Part shown: positions 1-12,059 of the stretch, piece by piece
Layout: every line of letters begins with the position of its first letter
Numbering within the stretch: the first letter of the stretch is position 1
Source: Tetraselmis striata
Taxonomy: Eukaryota; Chlorophyta; Chlorodendrophyceae; Chlorodendrales; Chlorodendraceae
Direction: 5' to 3'
Length of the DNA stretch: 64,000 bases
Assembly (NCBI GenBank): GCA_006384855.1
Contig: VCJN01001838.1
Span: forward strand, 87,501 to 151,500
The notes under the pieces: generated by a model
Seen by the model: the letters and a program-made list of their open reading frames with translations, nothing else
Told to the model about the DNA's origin: nothing
Database searches by the model: none
Position numbers and translations under genes: made by a program

Positions 1-2061
1 CCAGTCCACAAAAGTCTTTGCACATAGAAATCCGCGCGTATCCTCGCCTCGGTGCCCAAGCCATGGGGCCACGGGGCCATGGAGCCTTGTAATCCAGTGT
101 ATGCAAGCCTCCTACGCCAAGGAGGCCGCGGTTTCTCCCGGTTATCGCACTTTTAGAATTGTTCTTCGGCAATGGCATTGCTTGGCACATGGCTAAAACC
201 ACAGAAACAACGGTCGATGAATAGGGGGCATCTTGTTGGCGGCGTAGCTACCATCCTTCGCATATGCCCGCGCGCTGCCGGTGGTGGGTGGACGTATGGA
301 CGCGCTGTAAGCCCAATCCATGCACGCTACCGGTGCAATGCATGGCATGTCCATGAGAGTATGGCAGTAATGATGTCGTCGTGATGGGGCCAATCATCCC
401 ACAATTTTCCAAGCTGCAAGATAGGCGCCGTTGGCCGCGCCTCGCTGGGTGAAAATAGCGCACATAAAGTGCCTTCGATTCCATAGGTGCATGCTACCGC
501 CCGCACCGTAGGCTAAGCGCGGGGCTGGCCCCCTCGACGGCAATGTCGCCACTGTTGCATAGGTCTGCGCGCATGTAGTTGTCACACATGTCACCCATCA
601 TCCAAAGGGAGAAGCCAAAATGATGACGGGGTCCGCGTGACGTGGAGACCTATCGAAGGGGTCCTCGCGCCTGGGAGCTTGCGTGGAAGGGCACATTACA
701 TGCCCCCATCATGCGCCGCCAGAGAGTGGGCAAGCTGGGATACCAGAACAGGGGGTCACTTTGACAGGCCATAACATTTCGGCGTTTTATCATATTGGGC
801 TGAAAATTAGTGCGTTGGAAAGCGCAGGTCACGGGCTTTCCATCGCAATAGTTTTCAGCCCAATCTGATAAAACGATGAAATGTTATGAATTAAAACGTG
901 ATTGCAATATTGCTGCCTCAGGGCAAACAGCCAGTTTGCGAATGTCGCATGTAGCCCGCTACCTGGCCATAGACTCCAAACCATGCGCCGCGCGGCATGG
1001 GGTAGGTGGCCAACACATGCATCTCGGCGACCATGGGAGAAAAACACGGTTCTTTATGTCCAAATGTCGGCGTGCCGTGCGCTCAAACCGTTCACAGCCC
1101 GGCCGTGCAGCACTTGTTACACAAGTAGTGCCGCATAACAGGCGGCGCGCGCGCCACGCGCGCCGTAGCATTGACCCTAGCACACCATGTGCACGCTCTT
1201 TTTATGGTTATCCTCGCAATGGCTGCATCGGCGTAGACTATGCGTGGGTTTACCCACTTGAAGCGACCAAACCCAAATCATAACCATAAAAACACGCAGA
1301 GGCTTTTGTGGGCTGCTGTATGTACAGTAGTACTCGTACGAGCACTACAGGTAGTACTACTGGTAGCGCTCGTAGAATCGTAGTCGCTTATCTATGTGCT
1401 ATATCGAGATACCGCGCCATACATACAAGTGCTTCTGCTAGTACTTTCTGCTAGTACTATATAAATAAATTATTTATATTATTAATCCGACTAGGCCACA
1501 ACTGGTAGGAGCAATTCGGTACAGTACTCGTATGGGGCGTCATGGGAGTCTTGCGCAAATAACGCGCATCATTTTAATATGTATCGACCCGGGAGCTTTA
1601 GAATCGTTTTGACTGCACGCCGATTGCCGGGCCTTAGCGATGGTTCAGAGGCGTCGCATTCACCGCATGAAAGCTCGTCAACATGCACGGAGCGCAGCCG
1701 GGCGCAACAACCGCGCGGAAGGCTGCCGGGGGGGGGGGGGGGGGGGGGGGGCAGACCCGTTGGCGGGAGTAGAGGTTCGCTTGCGCAGCGGGTGAAGCAC
1801 ATCAATGCCATTATTGTCAGTAGTCCACATTCCCAGAGAAACGTGGCGCCCTTGATCTTTGATTGTTACTTGATTCGGAGCCTTAGAAAGTCACGGGCAG
1901 GCGCATCGCCAGCGTCATCGAGGCATCGCCTCACAAACTTGGCCTTGAGAGGGCTCACACGCTACGGGCCCAGCCGGTCCTTTGCGGGTTCATGTAGCCA
2001 GGTCGTGGGACGATGCTGACCGGATCAAGCCATACCAAAATTTGAAATAAAAAATATTGCC
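1..2061. other. Intergenic region without a recognisable gene
   Basis: No frame here looks like a known protein. Short open frames occur on both strands but have no family resemblance and no splice context. The stretch holds a 120-nt hairpin (listed separately), an AT-rich patch near 1455-1490, quasi-palindromic words built from GTACTCGTAC near 1325-1345, and a run of 24 G at 1728-1751. The right edge is the 3' flank of the AP endonuclease gene. Confidence 0.6.
770..891. repeat. Near-perfect 120-nt inverted repeat (hairpin)
   Basis: The arms 770-824 and 837-891 are reverse complements over about 55 bp with roughly 48 matches, separated by about 12 nt. The outer ends both read CATAACATTTC toward the centre. 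The shape is that of a foldback MITE. I could not identify a target-site duplication at its borders. Confidence 0.75.
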
Positions 2062-4414
2062 TCACAGCAGCCCCGACAGCATTAGGCCGACCGGGCAGTG
2101 ATCGCTGGCGCCCACGGTGGCCTGATCCAGGATCCAGGCGTCATGCAGCCTCAAGCCCGGGCCGCTGCCGACGAGACCCTCCGACACGACGAAGTAGTCG
2201 AGGCGCAGGCCGCGGTTGAGGGGGCGGTTGCCGGCGCGCGTGGACCAGTAGGTGTAGCAGCCCTTGGCGGCGGGGTGCGCCCATCGGAAGGAGTCAGCCC
2301 AGCCGCCCTCCAGCAGCCGGCCAAACGAGGCCCGCTCCTGCGGCGTCGTGCCGGCGCTCTTGGCGACGTGCTTGGCCGTCACGTTGTAGATGTCGATGTC
2401 CTGGTGCGCGACGTTCAGGTCGCCGCAGAGCAGCGTCGGCTTGCGCGCCGCCAGGGCGCCCAGGTACGCCGCCAGCGCGACGTCCCACTCGTCCGTGCGG
2501 TAGGCCAGCCGCTCCAGCTTCATGCCGCTGTTGGGCACGTAGCACCCCACCACGAAGAACCTGAGCACCGCCGGGGCAGGAGGACAGGTGTCGGTTGGCG
2601 GCCGTCCATCCCATTGGTGCGACTCTCCAAATACTCTTTCCCAAATACAATACACTGGAATGGTATTGCGTTAACCTATCACCCTGATCATCTTCCAGAC
2701 TCACCCACACGAGCGCCGCTGAAAGTGGCGGGTACTATTCCTCAAATTGCACTTGTCACTCCGCCCCTACGCTACAGGTTTCAGTGGCGGGTCCATGTAT
2801 AACCATTGAATGCGACTATGTATCCGGAGCCACGCCGTGGGTTCGCCGTGAATTCCTGTTTCTGCCCCCCTCCCACAAGAAGAGGAAAAACGCTAGTCAT
2901 CTGCAAATATATCATCATCCACCACGCATATAGCACGGAGTCTTTTGACTCGATGGTGCAAAACAATGGCCATCATCGTTGCGACCGGCGTGCCCAAGTA
3001 AGCATTCCGGGGTATGATCGTTATTATCACCACTATTACTCAAAGGGAAGAGGGGGGGGGGGGGGGGGGGGTGAAAGGGCCTCACGCGTCGTACTCCACC
3101 GTGATCAGCCGCCCCTCGCCCTTGTGGCCCTCCATGTCATACGTGACGCCCACAACCGGGAGGCCTGTGCCCGCGGCAGCGGGTGCGCCCGGCGCGTCCC
3201 CCGCTCCCTTTGACGCTCCCTTGGCCGCTCCCTTGGCACCGGGCGGCTGGAAGAAGGACTTGATACTCTTCGGGGAACCGGGGGGGTGGGGTCAACCGGC
3301 AGCCTGTTTTATGTAAAGCCTCCTTAATTTTTGGACCCGTGGACCCAATCCCCCAAATGGCACGGGTAAATCGGACTTCTTTCGATACTGTGATCTGCCT
3401 TGTGGACAAGAAAACACCTATGAATTCTGAACTGATGATTGTTGTAGGACGGGTGCCGGCACATCCATAAGAACCCTTCTTTCAGGCCTGAGATTGGGCT
3501 GGCATGCAACCTATAATCGCTATAGCCCCCTATATGCGATGGTATGGTTTAAACGCCCGAATTTGGTACCTGCGTAGATGATATGAATAAACACATTTCA
3601 ATAAAATGGGGAATTCAGCCTTGCAAGGGTGCCAATCAGTCCCTGTGATTGCGGGCAGCCCACCGACTGCGCGGCGGCGCTCTTTTTGCCGCCGCCGGTG
3701 CCCCCGGAGGCGGGCGGGGTCTTCAGGAGGACGACCACCCCCGAGTAGCCCTTCTTCACGGTGGACGCGCTCCAGTGGCTGATGTAGCCCGGCAGCAGCT
3801 CCTCCAGGCGCGCCTTCATGCCTTCGATGTGGCCCTCCTGCAGCTTATGCTCCTGGCGGAAGAGAAGGCGGGGGAAGGGGGGGGGGGAGGGGGGTAGGCA
3901 CCCCGCAGTCGGCAACAACCGGAGCATACACCGATAAGTACAATCGGTCACTTTTTGGGTTGACATCCGGCTCCGTCCCCCAGCCCTGGATCAGACCGGT
4001 ACGGCGAAGGCTCACCTGCAGGCAGAGGTAGTCGGGGCTCTCCTGCTGCACCAGCTGCGCGAGCTGCTCCGGCTGCTTATCCATCAACCCCCGCAGCCCG
4101 TTGACGTTCCAGGAGATGGCCTTGAAGGTGCGCCCCTGCGCGACAGCCCGCCGCCTTCCTCAGGCACTCACGGCTGCAAGTGGGACGAAAATTCGAAATT
4201 GACTAAGAAAACTGGCCGCTGCGACGAATGAGCTGGCCACACTCGCCTCTGGTAGAGCCAGACGAGGCGTCTCGCCCCTCAACACTCTCCCGACAGCGTC
4301 CTGCGGCGTCATCATGGGCTCGATTTTGGCCACCTTGGCGCCCGTGGCCTCCTCACCCGCCGCGTCGACGTCCTCGATCTTCGCCCCACCGGACTTCCGC
4401 CGCTTTGGCGCCAT
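2062..4414 (-). CDS. APE1: AP endonuclease, APE1/ExoIII (EEP) family
   Basis: This enzyme cuts DNA at abasic sites in base excision repair. Five exons are supported: 4172-4414, 4016-4135, 3664-3852, 3086-3267 and 2062-2560, giving about 410 residues. Seen: WNVNGLRG (about residues 90-97), CLQ|E with the catalytic Glu starting exon 3, GYSGVVVLLK, TYDMEGHKGEGR, YVPNSG, GDLNVAH (about 291) and the terminal SDHCP. These are the metal- and phosphate-binding motifs of the family. Internal joins keep phase: CAG|GTGAGC to CCAG|GAG, TCG|GTGGGC to AAG|AGT, and GC|GTGAGG to CAG|G. An insertion between GYSGVVVLLK and the next strand carries QSSIKSFF, which matches the PCNA-box pattern QxxIxxFF and is split by an intron. 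Residues 1-81 are basic and unconserved. Their join to exon 2 needs a 36-nt intron (4136-4171) and is the weakest part. The intron at 3268-3663 holds a TIR element remnant. Confidence 0.88.
3451..3530. mobile_element. Partial copy of the GGGTGCCGGCGC-TIR element
   Basis: The segment starts GGGTGCCGGC and then follows the copy at 21599 for about 70 bp (CATAAGAACCC, ATTGGGCT, CCTAT blocks) before similarity fades. The far terminus is not recognisable. It lies inside the AP endonuclease intron 3268-3663. Confidence 0.5.
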
Positions 4415-5010
4415 CCTCCCGATCGCCGGGCGGTACGAGGTTCCGATCGCGCGGCGGCCGGGGCGGCAGGCCCGCTATTCGGGTCCGTTCAAGCGCAGTG
4501 CCAGGTCGGTTGGCAGGCCGTGGATATGGATGAGCAGGCTAGGACAGCAGCACAGCGGCGGGCATCGCGAGTGCGCGTCGCGTCGCGAGGATCACTCTGG
4601 GCGCTAGCCGTCATCGCAATCGTCGCCCGCCGCGTTCCCCGCCATATCTGAGCCCCGAGCGACATCAGAAATATACATCGAAGAAATTTCCAGCAGTCCT
4701 GGTACGGGTACAGGAGGTACATGCGAGAGAGCCCTGCCCCGTAGGGTAAAATTAATCAACGAAAATATATTTACAATATAAGGATTAAATAAACGAATCC
4801 TAGGCATAGATGATAGTCGCTAACGAATTCAAAAGCAGCGCCGACACGCACCCCCGCTGAATTAATTTATCATCAATAGGCCTTCGCCTTTTTGTGAAAA
4901 GTGCGTCGGCAACCGTATTGGGTGTGCTGTTCCAGCAGTGCTCCGAAACCAGTAAAAAACAACGTATTCGACCGAGAGTACGTGTAATTGGGTAATAGTA
5001 GCGCAATCTA

Positions 5011-5014
5011 TGTC

Positions 5015-5074
<60 letters not shown>
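5011..5074. repeat. Compound microsatellite (TGTC)n(TC)n
   Basis: About seven TGTC units run directly into about thirteen TC units. It lies just upstream of the broken methyltransferase-like gene. Confidence 0.95.
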
Positions 5075-5079
<5 letters not shown>

Positions 5080-5141
5080 GCGGTTATAACGACCGATATA
5101 TAATTCATATCAGACTAACGTACATACCGTATGCCAACGCC

Positions 5142-5961
5142 GCCGACGGCTGGCTGGCTGGGCTGAAATCCGCGCTGGGTCGAGAGGCCGCCCCCAACGT
5201 GCCGGAGGACGACAACACCCCCTGGGACTTCAACACATTGGGAGCGACCTCAGTGAATCAGATATGGAAGCGGCCACAGTGGCTGGAGGAGCTGGTGCTC
5301 CCGGAGTTGGCCTTGTAGCAGCTCGACGACGCCAGCCATCAGCTGTGCCACGCCTTCGACGAGCTCCTCTTCCTGCGCAGCGTGCAGGCGCACCCGGACG
5401 ACGCGGGCCATGGCTATCAGCTACCTGTGGTGGGGAGACTCATCGAGGCTGTGGGCACTGTATTGTGTCTCACAGTTCTTTCAGGTTCTCCATCTTTGCG
5501 GAGGGTAGCCTTTCACAAAGTTCTGTCCGTCTCTATTGCAATCGCGGCTTTCAATACCTTAGATTCTTATCCGCCCCCCCTTGCAGTATCTGCGCAACAG
5601 CCTTCAAGCGGTGCATCCATTGGGCTTTGACATGTCCAATGGCGTGATGCAGCTGTCGAAAGGCAAGGGCCTGTACACGCAACAAATGCGCCTGGACATA
5701 AATGTTCTGCCCTGGGAGATGCCATCTGATACGTATGACATTGTCACCTGCAATGGAGTCCTCATCTATGTGGAGAATGTGGACTGCTTGGAGGACATCG
5801 TCTGCCCAGCCAAGCCTGGCGGCCATATGTGCCTTTATGTTCCGGCATGGCAGCTACCTCATATACCTGGCCAAGGTGTAGAAGCTAACTGCTGACGAGA
5901 AGTGGGAGCTCGTGCACAAGACCGACTCGGAGAGCAACTTCACCGAAGCAGAGAGCAAGTG
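5142..5961 (+). pseudogene. Broken SAM-dependent methyltransferase-like gene (METTL27-like)
   Basis: The clearest piece is 5587-5840, read after a TTGCAG acceptor: GFDMSNGVMQLS, KGLYTQQ, LPWEMPSDTYDIV, GVLIYVE and AKPGGHMCL. This is motif II through post-III of a class I methyltransferase and resembles METTL27/WBSCR27 proteins. The glycine-rich SAM-binding motif I expected just upstream is absent from any frame. An upstream frame (5142-5460, NVPEDDNTPWDF through HAFDELLFLR) is open except for one in-frame TAG at 5317-5319, where a glutamine codon would fit. The C-terminal part resumes in another frame near 5870-5960 (TADEKWELVHKTDS). A stop, a slip and a missing motif favour a decayed host gene. 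Base-call errors in a real gene are the alternative. The role of the upstream frame is unknown. Confidence 0.6.
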
Positions 5962-7365
5962 GCTTCATCCGTCATGTTGACATCGGGGTGTTCCGGAAGT
6001 GCAAGTACGGCAGCAATGGCGGCACGTGACCTTTCTTTGGGACATGGATTTTCATGTGAGCCTATTAAACACCGGGGAACTTGACCATAAAGAGCTTCCA
6101 TATTATTAGAGACAAAATATTGAAACAACGTATCGGACCGCGAGTACGTGAAATTAGGTAATAGTAGTTGGCGGGCTTGGGCAGGTGGTGGAGAGGGTAT
6201 GAGTCACAGCATCCATCATTAAATCTTTTAAGTGGTACTGCAGGGTCATCTCTGCCATTAGGCTGGTCTGGGCCATCACTTGACACCTGGAGCGTGGGGA
6301 CACCATTGCTCAAGCGGAGGGTTAAACCGGCCAAGGGCTCGCCAGGATGACGCCATCCCTTTCACATGTAGCTCGACAAGTCCATCAGCTGTCCATAAAT
6401 TGACAGAGACAGTTCCATACATTCATGAAGCGCCAGACCAAAACAACCAAGGCCGGATCAATCAGCGTGGTGTTTGGCAACAACGGCATAACTGTGACAT
6501 AATGGATGGGACTGGGGGGCACCGCAGCAAATATTAGCAACTGGCAAGCTGCTTGCAAATCCGAAGTCCGAATGGCTGCTATTGCAGGCGCTGTTCCACC
6601 TGCTGGGCCTGTACCAGAACACCTCCCTAAACAGCAGGTCAAACATAACTCACTTCTTCGTTAAGTAACGGGAATATGATATGATTACAATGCCAACAGC
6701 GCCCTCCTGTATGCCACCAGGCCGCTCACAACAAAACGGATCAGGCTTTCAGATTGTGTGCATCCAGCATCCCCTGAACAAATTGCTCATAGGGGTTTCC
6801 ACCACGTTCGTATCCAACCCTCCTTTCTCATGTGACATGCACAGTCTTTCCAGGCTCTTTGTTTACATAAGTCCGTGAGAGAATTGATAATACACGCTGC
6901 CTATTGTGCTCTTTGTGATATGCATGCACACACGACCTGATATCCACAAAGTTGCAGGCCTTATTGAGCAAATATGACAGTCAGTACTCCCAGAAATCTC
7001 AGGTGCGTGGTTGTGCCCCCCTAATCCAGTAAGACGTGATGCAGCGCCACACAATGAAATTCACGTGTTGCCTTACAATGAAATATTGCAGGTGTGCTGG
7101 AACTTGCGAAATCAGCTTGTAGATGTCATAACATGTCCATTAGTTATTTCTACTTACACACCACCTCTTCCATATTCGCTTCTGCAAGCACTGTTGGGTG
7201 TTGGCATACGCTTCGCAGCTCACCTGTTGTTTACTTTGGGGCATAAGTAAATGAGAAGGGCTGCATACAAATATGTACGAGTACTAAGGGCTCGCAGCCA
7301 ATAAATGAAAGAATTCCCTGCCTTCGTTCCGCATCCTCAGGGGATGGCTTCTGGAAGGCTTCGAT
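5962..7365. other. Intergenic, no recognisable gene
   Basis: No frame in this stretch resembles a known protein. Composition is less GC-rich than in the neighbouring genes. No clear repeat family was recognised beyond the short direct repeat at 6125-6172. Confidence 0.5.
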
Positions 7366-8483
7366 TTACGGGCTCGGGGGCAGGCTTTTCCAGGTCTTGC
7401 CGGCAGCCCTGACGGGGCCGTCGTAGACATGGCCACACGCCTCAGGGAAAAGGCGGGCGCACTCCCTGCACGTAGGCTTGTGGAAGGGACCATTGAACTT
7501 GGTGGTATCACTCCTGTGGCAGCCGACGATACGGTTGTTATCGTCGTGCTCGCAGTTCATATTCTCGCAAAACTTGAGGTCGTCGAGCTTGATCCATCCG
7601 GTGCAGGTGCCGTCCCAGGGATCCCTCCAGCAGGTGGACACGCAGACCTTGTCGCCATCGCGCTCGACGTACACCTTGTCGTAGTGACCGGCCAGCACGA
7701 GATCCTCCCAAAAGAAGGGAGAGTGCTTTTCGAAGAACTGATGCTTGGTGCCGCCACGGCTGTTCTTCTTGCAGTTCTGGTGTCGACACAGCGAGCGAGC
7801 ACGTCAGAAAAAAAACCACTGTACAAAACCGATAGAGCCCAGAGAGCCAAACGAGACAGTACGGCGTGGAGAAAGGTCGGCACCTAAGCCCGGGCAGGGC
7901 AAGAGAACGTACCCGATGTCCTGAGCCTCGCTACGCACGCGACTGAGCAAGCAAAAGTCCAACAACCGTCGAAAACTACCGCCGCGCAAATGAAAACACA
8001 GTCCCGTCGAGCGAGTGCGTTCGGCGACACCGAGGGTAGAGTTTACCCATATAGTAGCATAGCACCATAACAAGAAATGAGTCACGGGTCGAATGGCATA
8101 AACAGTGCTAGACGGGCGGACTGCACTGCACCTGAGCTCTGGAGTTCGGGGTTAAGGGGGCAAAGCGGTTATGCAGACTCGGGACCTACCTCATATTGGC
8201 ACGGCTCGGGGCACATAGGCACTTCGTGAGCATCTCCGCACAGGCGCATCCCGCTGCCGTTGCAGTTTGCTGGCCTAATCACGTCGTCACGGATGCAGGG
8301 AACGCCAACGCCCCACATCGGGCAAGGCGCGCAAGTGGGCCACTCCTCTCTCGCCGCCGGCCAATCAAACTCGCGTGGCCCGCCGTTGCAGTCATCGTCT
8401 ATCAGTGCGAGCGTAGGCACAGCGACGAAGACCGCGTAGGCAACGCCGAGGAGTAGCACGGAAGCAGTAGTGCGGGACGCCAT
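7366..8483 (-). CDS. Secreted cysteine-rich protein, family unknown
   Basis: Two exons, 8190-8483 and 7366-7776, joined at GAG|GTAGGT and ACCAG|AAC in phase 0, give about 234 residues. Residues 1-27 form a classic signal peptide: basic start, hydrophobic LLLGVAYAVFVAV, then LALIDDDC. The mature part holds 18 cysteines, an even number that suggests disulfides. They include TCAPC, VSTCWRDPWDGTC and PTCRECARLFPEAC. There is no membrane segment, so secretion or cell-wall/scale location is inferred. The 413-nt intron is 7777-8189. I do not recognise the family; pherophorin and lectin patterns were considered and do not fit. ATG at 8481-8483 starts the signal peptide directly, which supports the start. 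Confidence 0.72.
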
Positions 8484-10339
8484 GACGCCCTGCTTGGACT
8501 TTTTACTTCCGGAAACGCGTTGAATTGGTCAGCAAAGGAAGCTGCTGCGTAAGTCGCCTCTCTGCCAGAGAGTTGAGATTGGCGGCTGCTGCGCCACGCT
8601 CCCGGGTCTTGTGGCCTTTCAACAACCCCCCGTCCGGCGCCGGTCGTCTATCTGCCGCACAGTCGGCCGGGGCGTCATCTATCTGGATGCCGGCTGAAAG
8701 AAATATTGCAATTCCATAACTGACGTACCGGTACGGATACTACGGGTACTAGCGAGTACTGATAGTACTTAAGGATTTTTACATGTTATGGATCCGACGC
8801 CATACAGGAGCACGCGCGCGGTTTGCCGGACCACGGGCCCCGACGTCGACTACGGTTGTAAGAATTTGTATAAGTACTACTTTCAAGTACTATCTCGGCG
8901 TGACGCGGCAGTGGCAGGGTAGCAGGGTACAGGTAGTAGTAGCATCACCTGCTATCCATCCAGCAGCATCACCTGCTATAGTCGTCGCTAATCCACCACG
9001 TCAAAAAATGTTTTACACCAGCAGGACCACCAGCCCAGGTACTGCTGTTACGCATACTTTTGAAATATATCGACACGACTTGTTTAGTCCCTTCCCCAGT
9101 ACTTTCCGTGCATTCTCTTGACGCTCTCCCTGTAACCAAAAAGATAATACTAGATTAGTTACAGGCACATGAGCTAGCTACAACAGGCGATCAGGAAACC
9201 ACCCGAAAAGGCAAAATAACACGACTAGATGAGATGACAAGTTATTATACGGCGCGGTCACGTCAACGCACAACGTACCATTCTACGCGAACGGCCGTAT
9301 GTGTCATACGGCTGTGTATTCTACGGATCACGCTACTTGTACAAGCATCAGCATGATACGGATCACGTACACCGGTACTCTCAATAGTTACGAGGTACAT
9401 ATATGCTGACATATTTACTTGCGCTGCGTGCGTCATCGCGACAATAAAAATATATGTGACTGCAAAGGACAATTACGCAGCATAGACGATGTAAAACCGG
9501 ATACAAATCATAATATGAACGCACGTTCGTTAAATACAGAAATCGGTAGTTTGCGCGCACACGGGCGACCGCGCAGCGCGCACCGTCAGCGAGAGCGAGA
9601 GCGCAAGCAACATCAACGCGAGTCGACACAGCGTCGCACCGACGAGTCGCTACCGATACAGGTACTGGTTCGGAGTAATAAAGCCCTGTCCGATTAGATG
9701 TTTCAAACATGCAATCGAGTCTGGTGTAGCCATAGGGTGCGAAGGCTGTTTTACACGGACGAAGTGCCATTTTTAGGCTGTAAGAAGGCCCGCCGAAAGG
9801 GGGGGGGAGGCGTGCGCAGAGCAGGGGCATGGGAGGAGAGGTGAAGGGGAGGGCCTGGGAGGCGGAGGTGGAGCGTGCAAGGCGGAAACGGAAAATGGGA
9901 GGGCGCTGCCGAAGGCAGCGAGCTGGAAGATGGCAAGCGAGTTGGTGAAGGCTGTTCTCAGAAGCTCCCCGGTCGCGAACGCATGCATGGCTCACGGGCA
10001 ATGGGCAGCCCGTACTGAAACATGGCGATACCAGTAACTTCACCGGTTGAAACCACCAGCATTCCACACGGGTTGCACTAGGACAATTAAAAGTGTTGGG
10101 AAACCCGATAGATAGGTTTGGATCATTTCAAACATGCAATAGTCGCTATCGAGTCTGGTTTTGCCTGTCACGCGCGGTTCGATTACGGCCAAGTGTTAGG
10201 ATTAACATCATAACCTTGAATGTATACTCATACTCGTATGTACACCGATGCTCGTAAACGCATGCATACTCGTATATCTACATGTACTCATAGCCTTATT
10301 GCTCATTTGCTCATGATGTGCGCCACCCGTACATGATGT
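8484..10339. other. Intergenic, no recognisable gene
   Basis: The longest open frames here are low-complexity or have no family resemblance. A motif TATACGGCGCGGTCACGT near 9245-9262 also occurs in both arms of the palindrome at 14596-16008, so a decayed copy of that repeat may lie here. Confidence 0.45.
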
Positions 10340-10830
10340 TGCATGTCACACCAACGAACGGCCACAGTATGCCCGCGCATAGCTATGCCCAATGCTCAAG
10401 GTTGTCCGACCGTAACAGTAGTCCCCAATGGGTTCAAGACGGCATTGCATATCCATGCTTAGTGCATGCTTCACTGCTTGCACCAACCGGCTGCCAAACC
10501 AATATATGTTTAAAACCGTGTACGCCCCGGTACACCGTAACAATTTCCTTTTCTGCAAACCTTTTTCTTGCCTACGCTAATGCCCATGCTCGTATAATAA
10601 AGCTTACATTGGTTTCGTCCGCGAGCTCTGGTTTAAGTTCCCGCCGCGCTTCCACCGCGCATGCCGGACACCCGTCGCTGCCATCGTGTACGACCACCCT
10701 GCCGCCGTCGCCGCCGCTGATAGCACAGCCGTAGAGATCGACACACGGTGCCCCGTGTCATCCGGGTTGAGTTGGCCAAGCCCGCGACCCGCGCCCCAAC
10801 CACGGACGCCATCCACGCAACGTCGTCAAC
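10340..10830 (+). repeat. Dispersed repeat family P, copy 1
   Basis: This aligns along its length, in opposite orientation, with 18980-19440. Landmarks shared are AAGCTTACATTGGTTTCG, GCGCTTCCACCGCGCATGCC, the GCCGCCGCTGA/GCCGCCGACAA block and ATCAACACCC/ATCGACACAC. The other copy keeps a longer frame beginning MADQLAVAAAADNMEI, so the family may derive from a transposon gene. Its class is unknown. Confidence 0.6.
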
Positions 10831-12059
10831 GGACATATCTCCCCCCCCCTTCGCTCCGGTGCGCGCCCCTCCCGCTGCCATGCATGCCACTGCCACACCC
10901 CGACCCTCGTCATGTGACCGCTATGAGGGCATGTGCGATGGTTATGGCCACATATGGGCCACTCAATCAGAAAATGCTCGTCGAGTAGGAGACGACGAGC
11001 AAGGCCGCCCGGTGCCCGAAAGTGGCAACTGACAGGGCACGTAAGGGGAATACCAAGATGGACTTCCGACGCCTTAGCGGTTGATGACAGGCTGGGACCG
11101 GCCGAGGTTCGATTTTGAATTGTAAACCAATCGACAGTCTTTCTTACTAGCCGAGTCCACACCGCCGCATCCCCGCGACCATGCCTACACGCCCGCCCCA
11201 ATGAACGAGCTATCTCAAAAGACCCCGACCGAGCCCCGCGAGCCGGTGTCGTCTGCGCATGCCGGGGGCTCCTCTTCATGCCCGTTGCCGCCTCTCGAGT
11301 CAGCACACTCGTTGCCTTTGCACGAGTTGTGTCGGTTCATGTTAGCAACTGCCAGCCTTGCCATATCCTAACTGACACCTACAGATACTGCCAAATTATC
11401 CGCGATTGAAAAACGCGCTGCTATCCAGAAATATTACCGGCGCCGCCCCGGCACTGGCCATAAAACCAAGCCCGCCCGGCCACCTCCCCCCCCCCCCCTC
11501 CCCCCCCCCCCCCCCACTGTTTCTTATCGCAATGACATCTAAAACTGCCCGTCTTAACTAGAAACTACTTGTACAGTCCGATTACCTTTATTTGATGCGT
11601 GCGCTTCTGCACGTTTGTCGCGGTTGATGCAACTTTGATGGTTTTACGCAGTTTGTCCGAATTTTTGTACACGCGATAAACCGTTCACTTCTACATCATC
11701 TATCGGTCACACTTTCTTTATATAACCCCCATACGATGAATCCGCTATGCCTATCCTCGGACGTTTTGAGTCTGCCTCGACGCTAGGAATATCCATATGA
11801 TCCCGCCCGATACATTATTCTTGTTCCTCGCTAGGAATAAAGATTGGCGACTACAAAGATTATCGCGACTACAACGACTATCGCTATTAAACTCGGGAAG
11901 TAGTCCTGGCGCCTCGTTCGTCATTTTGTTCGAAAACCGGCCCATCCCCCGGTACCATGTCGGCGCATATTCCCTGTGCCCCTTGCTCACCGACACCAGC
12001 TCAGACGGCACTCCCATCACCAACAACTCCCCCATCTACCAACGGCCGCGATGGGATGG
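10831..12059. other. Intergenic, no recognisable gene
   Basis: No supported gene. It includes a C-rich tract at 11486-11515 interrupted by a single T, and several short AT-rich stretches. Open frames on both strands lack family resemblance. Confidence 0.45.

Larger units (their letters stand above)
4960..6178. repeat. Pair of direct repeats flanking the methyltransferase-like remnant
   Basis: Segments 4960-5005 and 6125-6172 share ACGTAT-CGACCG-GAGTACGTG-AATT-GGTAATAGTAG with few differences. They bracket the broken gene, so a duplication or an insertion footprint is possible. Similarity outside these ~45 bp is weak. Confidence 0.55.

Noticed and set aside
9381-10067. 228-codon minus-strand frame
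   Set aside because: No family resemblance, odd composition and no splice or start context; chance frame.
10758-11306. 182-codon minus-strand frame overlapping repeat P copy 1
   Set aside because: It runs across the repeat border and shows no similarity to the frame kept in copy 2.
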